Positions 1-10,411 of a stretch of 64,000 bases of DNA are shown here, one piece after another (the stretch's first letter is position 1; the number at the start of each line of letters is the position of its first letter). Origin of the DNA: Filosporella fistucella (lineage: Eukaryota > Ascomycota > Leotiomycetes > Helotiales); assembly GCA_030077755.1 (NCBI GenBank), contig JAQJZZ010000001.1, forward strand, positions 620,001 through 684,000, given 5' to 3'. The notes under the pieces were generated by a model. That model saw nothing but the letters and a program-made list of their open reading frames with translations. It ran no database searches and was not told the origin of the DNA. The position numbers and the translations under genes were made by a program.

Positions 1-678
1 TGATCAGTCTATGCCACTCTCACCCTTCATGAATCCCAAGGTTAATAGATCTTCTCCCAGTTCCTGCAAAGAGGCCGAGCAATCTCCCTATGGCGCACAA
101 TTGTTCGAGGTAGCAGACGAATAGCTGATCGCAGCTCGAGGGAAGAGACATTGGGGTTTGCTAGGGAGGAATTCAAGAGGAACAAGGATGTCAAGGATAT
201 TGTAGGTCTCCGCTGTATATGCCATCTGTCGCCTGTTGGCAATTTTCTGTGAGGGAGAAACAATTGGAAGAGCTCCAGAAACAGAGGCATTGCGACTAGA
301 TTGGATAGGACTTGCTAACCACGAGTTGCAGACACAGATTAGATACTTGATATCTACGGGCAAGACACAATGGGAGAGTATGGAGAGGTATATTGAAGGA
401 TTATAATAATGTGCTTGGGCACACTATCCGAGGCGCGAAAGAATTGAGTCTAGAGTTGGAAACCTTCGCAGGTGTTGTACGAGTAGATATTTGCACTGTA
501 CAATAGTTCTCCATCAGAACTTACTTCTATTCTGTTCCGAACCCATCTTGCGCTTCTGTATCATATGTTCCGCCTCCGACAAATCTCCAATACAACAATC
601 ATCTATCCTATCTCCCATCCAAAACGCCAGCCATGCAATATGCCACATAATATACATATCATCTGTATCTTATCCACC
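1..678. other. window edge, no supported gene
   Basis: I see no gene I can defend here. Two overlapping minus-strand open frames (42-290 and 88-363) could be spliced pieces of one protein whose upstream part I cannot find. Neither resembles a family I know. The 3' UTR of the bL36m gene must lie in the right-hand part of this stretch. Confidence 0.4.
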
Positions 679-1247
679 TCACTTCCCTTGTCGCTGCTTA
701 TGCTTCGGGTTCAGTGAACAGATAATGTAGACATGGCCTTTGCCTGATTTGCCGCCCTTTCTTCGTACGCTCTGTGGTGTAGTGTTAGCCTTGTTCCTCT
801 GTATCTGCGAAGGACATATGCAAGCTCCCAATCTGCAGCTCAAGATGAATTCTAATCCAGTTTGCAAGCTGCTTCCAATCCTTACGTAGCTCGTTCCATA
901 ACCCTACCCGTCTCCTCCAATCCCTAGCTCCACTATATCCTTCGATATCCTTTCAATTCCCTCCCACGAATGAAAGAAAACACTTGGAAACATACCTTAC
1001 AACCCTCACACATCTTCTTCACCGAACTCCTGACCTTCATCCCTCTAACCTGTTCTTTCCCCACCATAGCCATTCCTCCCGATCCCGCCAATTTCATATC
1101 CTTCACTGCGCCGAGCGTCTGTAAAACAGGTCTCCTAGCAGCTAACCCGGAGAAACATCTCGCTGCAACTGTTTTTGAGCTCAGAGGCGAAATTGTCGTT
1201 CTTAAGGAAGGAAGGAGACGTGCGCGGAGGAGGGAAAGTGATTGCAT
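679..1247 (-). CDS. RTC6: mitochondrial ribosomal protein bL36m (RTC6-like), two exons
   Basis: Small zinc-ribbon protein of the mitochondrial large ribosomal subunit. Exons are 1247..996 and 771..679; the 224-bp intron runs from GTATGT to CAG. The product is 114 residues. It starts with an arginine- and serine-rich, acid-poor N-terminus typical of a mitochondrial targeting peptide. The bL36 core follows from MKVRSSVKK, with the CxxC pair at the end of exon 1 and the second Cys plus His (IICSLNPKHKQRQ) in exon 2. The open frame extends upstream to 1445, but the ATG at 1247 gives the natural presequence start. Fungal bL36m is normally about 95-120 residues, so the length fits. The core is diagnostic; the start codon is the only uncertainty. 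Confidence 0.93.
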
Positions 1248-2605
1248 GTTGCAGGTTGCGTTGTGGCTTCGCGAAAAGGTTACGAGGGATGGAGACGGAT
1301 ATTGAGGCCGTAGATAGAGGAAGGACCTGAGATAGAGCTGGTGAGGGGAGCTCAATCGGTGAGAGGGCTGCTGGAATTGGAGGTGGTTCGGCTCAGGACC
1401 TGGTGGAGTTGAGGTTGAGTGGGAAATTTTGTTGATGCCTTGCATGTTAGGCTGAGAATAATTCAGCCGAAGTCGAAACCTCAGCTGGCGACAGGTATAG
1501 TTCTAGGCTTGCATCTCCCCATATGATCGCAAATCTATCAATGATTCGAATATCCAGTGCATTTTGAATATTCACTATATTGAGTCTTCTATTCAGCGAT
1601 AGCACCATACCTCCAATTTGAAGCAATATCATTCATCTAAAGTAATATACTTCCCGCCAGATTTCAACTGGTGAAGCATCACTAAATATCTTCTTCAAAT
1701 ATTCATACTTATAATTCACGTTTTGAACCTTTACTAAATGCCTTATCTATCCAAAAACGCCTAGCACTTTCAAATAATCACAATATACAACCCAAATCCC
1801 AGATCAATTTCCTCCAAATCACTCAAGTAGCAACGAACATTTCCAACTCTTCATTAACCTCCAAATCCCCAAAACGTTTCTAGGAAATTTAGAAGGATTG
1901 CGATATGCAACAGAACTCTTCATCTCATTTTCCATTTCATGAACACAAGTTGCCTAATTGGCAAGCATATATTCTCTATGAAATGTTCGTAGATTTAATA
2001 GAAACCGTGTTCAAGTTCGAACGTTAGGAGAACCACCGAACACCTTGGTCGATGTGCAACAAAACTCTGTTACCAGCAGGTCGGGTTAAATCCAGACGAA
2101 AGGGGACACTGTCCCAACTATTCTAAAAAAAAAAAAAAAAATTCTTCAAAATTCTTGATCTTCGAAACGTTTCTAGGACATTTAGAAGATTACGATGTGT
2201 AACAAAAATATGTATTTTTTGAAGTCCAGATGATATTTGTACTTCGGGGTCTTCGTTGTCGATATTGCCCAGTATATCAAACTTGACAGACCATCTGCCA
2301 ATTTTCGGGTCTGGAAAGGACGATTAAAATGTTGGCTATATGCAGTAAAGGCCTCTTCATATCAGTCAAGATTCATCTGATATATAACTTACCCTTCCGG
2401 TCCAAACTCACTTTATAAAAGAGGCCGTCAAACCACACAAGAAGAGCAAATATGCATTGCCCATCCCCTGAAGGATTCTACCCTAGGTATCTATCATGCA
2501 GAATTTTATCTATCCCCTCCCCATATGGCAACTAAACCAACGTATTAAACACCCAACTCCAAGCTAAACCTCAAATTCTACCACCATTTGACGACTATTT
2601 GGCGA
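1248..2605. other. intergenic, AT-rich with degenerate short repeats
   Basis: No gene is supported. The stretch contains a 17-base A run near 2126 and three diverged copies of a short element (listed separately). It separates the 5' end of the bL36m gene from the 3' end of the ILV1 gene. Confidence 0.5.
1871..2210. repeat. three diverged copies of a ~20-45 bp element
   Basis: Two copies of about 45 bp share an ACGTTTCTAGG core, an ATTTAGAAG core and a GAT-TG-AACA tail; they start at about 1871 and 2164. A shorter copy with only the tail (GATGTGCAACAAAACTC) is at 2051-2067. All are in direct orientation. Nature unknown. Confidence 0.5.
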
Positions 2606-4412
2606 CTACGACCTCAAGAATGTCTTGAAGACCTCACTCTCTGTACAATCCTCCCACGGATATCCAATGCGCTTCAAAAAGCTTTCTAATTCCTTCAATT
2701 CCTCGGTCGGACACACTATTCCGGTTAGAACCTTCCCGATATCGCTGCCTGCGTTTCGGTATTGGAAGAGAGAGATGTTATATCGAGGTCTGAGGGTGGT
2801 AAGAAATTTCTCTAATGCTCCTGGTCGTTCCGGGAAATTGAACATATACAAGCGTTCGTTAGGGACACCAGAACGGCCACCAACTAGATATCGAACGTGT
2901 GATTTTGCGAGTTCGTCACCGGAGAGATCTGTTGGTGACATGCCGGAAGCTGAGATACGTGAAAGGAGGGAAGCAAGTTCAGCATCTCGTTGAGAAGCAG
3001 GTGAGGTGAGTGAGAGACCGATGAGGACATTAGCCACTACGTCTGTAGCATAACGGTATGAAAATTCGGTGACCATGTGAGGCATTATAGCACGGATCAG
3101 TTCTGAAAATGCTCCTGGCTTTTCCGGGATAGTGACACTGAGGAGTGCTTCCTTCTTTTCTCCCAATGCAGCACGCTCAGCCACAAATCGTAAACGATCG
3201 AAGTTCATATTCGCTCCTGAGGCGATGGCAACCAGAGTTCGGTTTGTGTCCTGTGATGGATTGGCTGCAACGTATTTCTTAAGACCGGCGAGTGCGAGAG
3301 CACCAGCTGGCTCGACAATAGAACGGGTATCCTCGAAGACATCCTTGATAGCAGCGCAGGTCTCGTCCGTTGTGACTTGAATGACTTCATCGACAACTTC
3401 TTGACATACTCTGAATGTCTCTTCCCCAACAGTCTTTACAGCTGCCCCATCGGCAAACAATCCAACTTCCTTCAATACAACTCTCTCCCCCTTCTGCAAT
3501 GATTGAACCATAGCATTCGCATCATATGTTTCAACTCCAATGATCTTGACATGTGGTGCAATACGCTTGACGTAGACTCCAATGCCTGCGATCAATCCAC
3601 CTCCACCTACGCAACAGAATATAGCTTCCAATTTGTGGATGTTTGTTTGTCGCAGCAATTCCATGCCAATAGTTCCTTGTCCAGCAATGACATAAGGATC
3701 ATCAAAAGGTGGGATATTTGTCAATCCGTGTAGCTTCTCCAACCTCGCACATTCCTCCTTAGCAGAATCGAAATCGGCTCCATGTAGCACGACCGAACCA
3801 CCCAATCTCGACACGTTTAGGTGTTTGATGCTAGGAGTACCTTCGGGCATAACAATCGTAGCGGGGATTTTGAGCTTGCGTGCTGAGTAGGCTACACCTT
3901 GTGCGTGATTTCCTAGCAGGAATTGTTAGCAGAGACTCATTTGGTATGGTAATACCTACCAGCAGAACAAGCAACAACACCCTTCCAACTAACTTTCGGA
4001 TCCAGATGTGCCATCTTATTATATGCTCCCCTTAACTTGAAGCTGAACACCGGCTGCAGATCCTCCCTCTTCAATAACACCTTACATTCTAGCCTGTTAC
4101 TCAAATTCGTGGCTGGAGTGAGGGGCGTTTCTTCCACAACTTCGTAGACGCGAGAAGTGAGGATGAGTCGCAAATACTTTTTCAAATTAGCAGAGTCTAT
4201 ACAGTAAGAAATTGACATACATCTGGGAAACCGGATGGAAGAATAAACTCATCAGGCACAATCCCTTTCACCTTTGATCGTGGACTCCCTCTCGGCGGTG
4301 AAGGGTTGCTCGCATATTCTGTCAAAGAAAACGAGTTTAAGCTTGGTGTTCTGGGTCGACTTGCGCTCTCACTGCTACTCTCCGTGCCATTGCTCTTCGT
4401 ACCGTTCTCCAT
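2606..4412 (-). CDS. ILV1: threonine deaminase (threonine dehydratase), ILV1, three exons
   Basis: Catalyses PLP-dependent deamination of threonine to 2-oxobutanoate, the committed step of isoleucine synthesis in mitochondria. Exons are 4412..4221, 4176..3960 and 3912..2606, giving 571 residues. Introns are short (44 and 47 bp) with GTATGT and GTAGGT donors. The PLP-binding lysine lies in SFKLRGAY near residue 110. GNHAQG is rebuilt across the second intron, and the glycine-rich phosphate loop (VGGGGL) is near residue 240. Two ACT-like regulatory repeats follow, each with a PE(K/R)PGA motif ([13 protein letters not shown] and [13 protein letters not shown]). These indicate the biosynthetic, isoleucine-inhibited enzyme rather than the catabolic form. 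The serine/proline-rich N-terminus is not a classic targeting peptide. It diverges from RCF1 across about 370 bp. Confidence 0.97.
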
Positions 4413-4518
4413 ATTGTACTCTAGATACCAAAGACCAAGTGAATGTTTTAATTGAGATGTTTGAAGATGTGAGATAGTGGGATGTGCAGATTTGTTTTCG
4501 TTGTGTTGATTGCAGCAG

Positions 4519-4524
4519 TGAGTC
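4519..4524. promoter_or_regulatory. possible near-consensus CPC1/Gcn4 site upstream of ILV1
   Basis: TGAGTC core (TGAGTCG against the consensus TGAGTCA), about 110 bp upstream of the ILV1 start in the divergent promoter. General amino-acid control commonly regulates ILV1 in fungi. One mismatch makes this only suggestive. Confidence 0.25.
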
Positions 4525-4779
4525 GACGAATAAAGCTTGCTTGAAATTAGATCTCTTTAGTGGGGTCGGCCTCTATCGGAGCGCCACGAACTGCTGTCTC
4601 TGCAGGGGACGGGAACAGGGTCGCTAAATTTATGGTGGTGAAAATAGAAGCCAGTTGAGGCGCCAGGCTGGATTACCTCACCACTCAGTAGCTCAGTCAG
4701 TTCATTTTGAGGGGAAGCTTGAATCTTGAGCTCACACGACTATTTAATATTTCGTTGATTGATTGAATAGATATTCAAG

Positions 4780-5467
4780 ATGTCTGGAACGCCACTACCC
4801 TCATCTTTCGATGGGAATAGGTTTGTGCATTTATTCATTGTCTGAGAAGAGAGAAAGCTAATCGTGCCATAGCGATTTCTACGAGGAAAATCGCTGGCAG
4901 AAATTCTCGAGACGGCTTAAAGAGGAACCTTTAATTCCCCTTGGTATGATCCTCGAATCATTCACTTTCCGACCTTGATATTGATAATCTGCAGGCTGCG
5001 CACTCACATGTTGGGCTCTCCTGGGTGCAACCCGTTCAATCCGCGCCGGAGACCACAATCGTACAAATCGCATGTTTCGCGCTCGTATCTACGCTCAAGG
5101 ATTCACTCTCGTAGCTATGGTAGCAGGAAGTATGTACTGGCAGTCGGATAGGCAGAAGAGGAAGGAGTTTGACCAGGTCATTGCGGAGAAGAAAGCAAAA
5201 GAGAAGAACGAAGCTTGGATTAGGGAATTAGAGGCTAGAGACGAGGAGGAGAGAGAGATAAAAGCTGCAAGGGAAGCGAGGAGGCTAGGGAAGACGGTCA
5301 AGAAGGCTATGGACTCGAAGCCGAAGGTGGTCGAGGAAATTGAGAAGCAGAAAGTTGTGGATCAGGTTGCGGAGGGTGAACAGGGAACTGCGAGTATAGT
5401 TGATGAGACAGAGAAGAAGGGAGGAGTGCTGGAGAGTGTAAGCGGTCTGATTTGGGGGAAGAAATGA
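4780..5467 (+). CDS. RCF1: respiratory supercomplex factor 1 (HIG1 domain), three exons
   Basis: Inner mitochondrial membrane HIG1-domain protein that in yeast helps assemble cytochrome c oxidase and hold III-IV supercomplexes together. Exons are 4780..4820, 4873..4943 and 4995..5467, giving 194 residues. The HIG1 region includes FYEENRWQKF, RRLKEEPLIPLG, then two membrane segments (CALTCWALLGA, and QGFTLVAMVAGSMYW). The conserved NRTNRMFRARIYAQG loop lies between them. The C-terminal half is a charged coiled coil (roughly residues 100-150) followed by a low-complexity tail, as in other filamentous fungi. All three joins preserve frame and rebuild family motifs. Its 3' end converges on RTC5. 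Confidence 0.95.
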
Positions 5468-5880
5468 GAATGGAATGTGTTATACCATGGATGCATCGGG
5501 AGGAGTTTGGAGTATGGAAGGTGGATTTGGGTTTGGCTGTACACTATCAGGTGGGAATACATAGAAACGCCATTCAATTGTTTATATCTTGACACCCTGT
5601 CCTGTCAACAGGAATATTTGTTTCCGGCTTGAGTTTAGACATCCTCCAACATAAACAAATAGTCGATGAGATGATAGCTGCCAGAATATCTTACCTTAAT
5701 TCTTCCCACATATGCAACAGGCAATAGACAAAGCAGGCAGCCCTCGTGGGGTAGTCATTTCATTCATAACCATGATAAACGATGGGACAATATCCCTCGT
5801 CTAAACCCATCCCATCAAATGTAGAGTGGTTATACATATTCTCATCTCTATCCAAACGCCACCCTATGTAATCTGCATCA
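5468..5880. other. convergent 3' intergenic region
   Basis: About 410 bp between the ends of RCF1 and RTC5. It should hold both 3' UTRs and polyadenylation signals. No other feature is seen. Confidence 0.6.
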
Positions 5881-7742
5881 TCAATTCATTGACCCACCAC
5901 TCCTATTTCCTCCAATAAGTCCAGCCATCTCAAGTAACGCCCTATCAGCCTCGATATCACCAGAACCCAAATTAATCTTCCTTCTAGCCTCTGCCTCTCT
6001 TTCTTCCCATGCCCATCTTTGTCTTTGTTGCTCAGCCTCAGCATCCCCTCCACAACCCCATACCTCTAGACTCTCAACCTCAAATCGATCTTGGAAATCA
6101 GTCTTTCGTGTCTCGCTGTTATGGAATGCTCCTCCGCCTGATGTGTAATTATGTGTGAACACTCCAAATTCGAAAGACGAGTCGAGCATGAGAGATACGG
6201 CACCGAGGTTTACCGTCGGTGCTAACCCAGCTGTCTGCTTCGGCTTTGGATGTGGACATCCGAATGAAATACCTGAGTGTGAAGTCGGCGGTTTCGTGAA
6301 CGCAACATAGTCTTTATTTATGGTCGAGGCATGAAAAACTTCATGAACAGGTTCGAGTTGGAATAAGAGGGTGTCTGATTCTCCAAAACACTCTTTATGA
6401 GACTGGCGCCAATGTGATGAGAGATACACACCATACACCACCCTAGATGATTTGCTGCTATCTAGAAATCGCTTTGGCGGTAATGTCTCTGCAAACGCTC
6501 GTTCTTGGCCACCTTCTGGTGGATCGGATATCCGGTTTCCAGCTACTAGCAATATCGTTGGTGCTCTCCAGTTGAACACTTTTGTCTCAAAGCTTCCCAT
6601 CGAGAATCCGGCATCTCCTCCAGAATATAGAAGTCGCAGGCGGCGGAACAGGGTATCACCAGGTAGGAAGAACGACAACTGTGATAGAACATTCAGATCC
6701 ATGACTTCTCCCATCTCAGGGAGTAATGGTTGGTCTAGGACCGGATCAAGAGGTGGCAGAGGAGTCTCTGAAGAATCCTTCCGTTTCGTAAAATCAACGT
6801 TCTTCGAAAATAGAAAATGCTCAAAAAGTGGATTGAATCCACTAAAGAGAAACGGCAATGAAATGGGTATCACGGTATTGAACTGATGAATTTTTACTCC
6901 GGGAAACTTTTCCACGTTCACAAATGCTGCTAGAATGTTGTCTGCCGTCCGTCGTAGACTATCCAATTGCTCGCCTGCGAGTCTTTCTACATGACGAGCT
7001 AGACTTTCCTGGCTTCCGAGAGGCGCTATTAGAAGCAAGAGCATGATGAGCTTTTTGAGGTTATCCGTTGGTATCGAGGCTTGTGCAATCGGGGCATCAC
7101 CATGCCTGAACACTTCAATAGCATCCAGAGATTCTAATGCTGCGAGAGCCAAATCGTCATCATCTTCCTCTTCCTCGTCGTTTGCCGCATCGTCTACCGC
7201 GAACCCTTGTACATGGCTTCTCGTTGGAATTTCCTCTGATTTTTGTGTATCCTCCGTTTCCGCTTTATCATCCTCATTGTGTACCCCTCGATCATAGACA
7301 GCCAGACTGCGGAACAGTAGCTTGGTACGATCCCGGTTGCCTTTCTTCAACACCCGCTGATACCTCTGTGTCATGATGACCACCACCATAATCATCTGCT
7401 CGAAACCGAGTACTACTGGCGCATCTTGTCCGAATGGAAATGCGCCGAGATACGACACCATTTGGAAGACGATCGAGGAGGCTCCAAGGATATCTGGGAT
7501 CTCGAGAAAGCGGGCGATCGTATCCTCTTTGAGATACGCAATCGAGTCCTGATGTTCGGCGAGGCTTTTGAAAACATCTTGGAAGGAGTAGAGTTCGAGA
7601 GGAGTAAAGCATCGTTTTGCGAATTTGAGAGCCTGCAAGGTCAGTGGCATGCTGTAGGATGGAGGGGTTAATTTACCAACTCATGGCTTAGTTGCTCTGT
7701 GGTAGGATGTTTCCCATCTTCGCTGGACTGTCCCTGCCCCAT
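5881..7742 (-). CDS. RTC5: TLDc-domain protein RTC5-like, two exons
   Basis: Exon 1 (7742..7677) encodes MGQGQSSEDGK..., with a glycine after Met that fits N-myristoylation. It joins across a 44-bp intron to 7632..5881 at LSHEL/ALKFAKRCFTPLEL, giving 605 residues. The N-terminal half is helical and matches the RTC5 family (FTPLELYSFQDVFKSL). A highly acidic patch sits around residues 155-165. The TLDc domain occupies about residues 340-560, running from FRRLRLLYSGGDAGFSMGSFE through EVFHAS to the glycine-rich end. Yeast RTC5 (restriction of telomere capping) has recently been linked to V-ATPase regulation, as have other TLDc proteins. An upstream alternative start within the intron was set aside because the exon 1 join restores the family N-terminus. 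Confidence 0.92.
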
Positions 7743-9788
7743 ATTTGAGGATGTTTCAAGATCATGAATTATTCCCAAGTCCAGCTTGAGCAGAAGTGTC
7801 TGAAGCAGAGGGGTCGCCACAAAGAAAGGTGGTCACCGTTTGCCTGGCTGACTGACTGTCACTAGCCCCTCGGTGCATCCCGCCAGCACTTGGCGGGGCT
7901 GCGATGTGAAGTTCGACAATCAGTTCGTAAACCTTCGCCTTTCATCCATCGACACGAGTGTGCAATTATTCCAAGCTCAACTTCAGTTTTTGCGACGTGT
8001 ATGTTCTTCTATGCGTACAGGTTCGGCTTCCCATCCTCATCATATACCAGTTTCATTCAGCAGCTAGCCAAGACTAAAAGCGCTGTTCAATTTCTGGACT
8101 TCGGTTCGTTCGAGAATCTACATAGTCGAGAAAGACAATTTAGAGGCCTGCTGTTTGAGGAAAATATCATCTGCCACATTGAGGAAGGGGGGTGAATCAT
8201 TGTACGGCTTCCTTGTAGTATAAGAACGTCCTTGGGCTAAAGCCTTCGTATCTCAGGGACTATTATATTCGATATAAACAGTACTAGTTCCAGAGGACTC
8301 CTGTACTTGAGCATTGTTCCACCTGAGCATTATTATATTAAGGATTATTATACTTCAGCATTGTTCCACTTGGGTATTATTCCATTTGATGATTATTTAC
8401 TTGAGTATTATGGACTCTGGCAATATCAGTAAATCGCGAAACCACATAGTCGAGAAAGTGCACAGTTCAAGTGCCTGCTATCTGTAGACAATGCCATCTG
8501 CCAAGTAGAGTAAGCTAGGTACTTGAGGGTCATTGTACCGTTTGCTTGTGGTATGTCAGAGATGTAGGAGGGTATTTTCATTGTCCCAGGGGACTATTGT
8601 ATACAATAGAAGCAGGATTTGTGCTAGAAGGCTCTCGTACCTGAGTGTAGCTCTACTCGAGTACTATTCTACTTAGGAGATCTGACCATTCTACTTGGAT
8701 ACCATTCTACTGGGGCACAATTCTATTTGAGCATCACTGTAATCTGAGTATAACTATAGTTGCGGATTCACATAATGCAAGAATTGATGAGACGAGAAAA
8801 GTGACAACATCAAGCATCTCGTGAACTTCAACGCAGATTGATTCGCCGCTATCTAGGCTATGTGCTCATAGAATCCGCCTGATATGGTACACAGGACAGT
8901 TTGCACATCTGTTGTGCTCGCAACCTGGGCAGTTGAATATACGGTTCAAGTTCAGACGGTTGTAATTCCCACAATCGCACTGTACTTTATCAGCTTGGAT
9001 CACCTAGGCATGCAATGTTACATACGCAATCCCATACCCACAGGTGGTGGTACAAGTCCCTGCCATCTGGCTTTGGCTCCCTGTCGCATTTCTTGTTGGT
9101 CATTTTTTTCGTTTCTGTTGTGCTGACGCGATCTTTGGAAGGAGATTTCTGCGTTGATCTGTTAGTCTGCTGCTCCAAACATTGCAACTCGTCTTCAGTA
9201 TAGGAATTACAACTTTGTCGTTGATGTTATATGCGATCGTTGGACTGAAATAGCAGATTCATTACCATTTTGAGAGTGAACGTGCGTTTCGAAGATAAGT
9301 TCTTGGAGCTTGGAGCTGGTTTTGTCACAACTTGAGGTTGTATCTGGTCGATGCAGATAGGATTGGGATCTGGCTACAGGGGATAGATAGATGAAAAGTT
9401 CAAGGTGTATATATACGCGTCCTGAACGGCACTGCTCACTTAAGTTAATCTTGTTAGTCGAGTTCAGGTTCGATCAGTTAAATCAATTTGACGTCGGGTG
9501 AGAAATACTTTCTAATTTCTTCATTTTGACAACATCATCTTTATCACCTCCATACCTTACCATCAGCGATATTTAGAACACAAAATATAAATATCATTAA
9601 GTCCAGGTTTTGGAAATGACCATATGTGTGAAATACTCTCTCACTTTTCACCTCAAGGCTCGTTTCACCTACCGTTTATGCTTGAGCATTTCATAGGGTA
9701 GCGAAAAGAGAAGGGCACTCGCTTGATATATTTTTCATAAACTCTTCCATAACTTGTGGATTGCAGGATTTGATGAACGATGTACTTG
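7743..9788. other. gene-poor region with degenerate tandem duplication
   Basis: Two kilobases without a supported gene. It contains the 324-bp-offset duplication at 8121-8674 and runs of short ATTATT/GAGCATT units to about 8755. The longest frames (8884-9126, 8990-9187) look random. Confidence 0.5.
8121..8755. repeat. degenerate tandem duplication, ~324 bp offset
   Basis: Copy 1 (about 8121-8342) and copy 2 (about 8445-8674) both begin CATAGTCGAGAAAG. They then share in order TGCCTGCT, ATCTGCCA, TCATTGTAC, GGGACTATT, a CTCxxGTACxTGAG block and a GAGxATTATT-like end. Identity is patchy. Each copy is followed by short imperfect units of the form ACTTGAG(C/T)ATT(A/G)TTCC. No coding capacity or transposon termini are recognised. 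Confidence 0.6.
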
Positions 9789-10411
9789 TCACCTCAGACT
9801 TTTGAGGTTTCCAAAACTTGTGGATAGTAGGAGTTGCAGGACAATATGTTTTGTCAATCCAGTATTTGAGGGTTTCACAATCTGGGAACAATGAGATTTG
9901 CGGAGCGATGTAATCTGAGCATATGGATTGATTATAAATGTACCTCCGTAGAGGGAGAATGGAAGATTCATCTCGACAGTACCATTTGGCACACTACTTC
10001 CCACCCACGTACTCCCCTCAACACACTTCCCATCTCCATATAGCGCATCGGCTGCCGCCTGTCACAAGACTCTATAATTAGTGAACATCTCCAAAGTATA
10101 CCATATTCTGCGACCCGCAGCTTCATATACCATCTGTAATGGAGTATCTAGATCATTATTCCGAATGTGATCTTGGAAGTTGAAGAGTAAACGGGTTGGA
10201 GAACCGAGATTGATGGGTGGGTAGTCGATAGAAGGGAGGGTAGAAGGGTCGATACTGGAGTTTAGGAAGAGAGTGAGATTAGCAGCGATTTGAATTCCTG
10301 CTGCTGCGACACGGAGAGAGCCTTTTGTGCCTGCTACGGCTTGCATTGGACCTGTTTCTGGAAGACCACCTGCGACGATGAATTTTACACCAGCTTGTGT
10401 TTTCATCTGTT
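9789..10411 (-). pseudogene. 3' fragment of an S41/CPAF-type fungal protease gene
   Basis: Reading from about 10411 leftward gives GSEQMKTQAGVKFIVAGG, then PETGPMQAVAGTKG, then LFNFQDHIRNN, TPLQMVYEAAGRRIWYTLEMF and finally ADALYGDGKCVEGST. These are hallmarks of the C-terminal part of fungal S41-family (UstP/CPAF-like) proteases. The catalytic domain is absent. An in-frame TGA at 10064-10062 sits where the family likely has tryptophan (VLW-QAAADAL), consistent with a TGG-to-TGA change. The upstream neighbour on the same strand is a Zn2Cys6 relic in another frame, so the fragment has no start of its own. Not functional. Confidence 0.7.

Noticed and set aside
970..1305. Plus-strand 111-codon frame opposite bL36m
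   Set aside because: Antisense shadow of the bL36m first exon, whose motifs are unambiguous.
6452..6886. Plus-strand 144-codon frame
   Set aside because: Antisense shadow of the RTC5 coding sequence.
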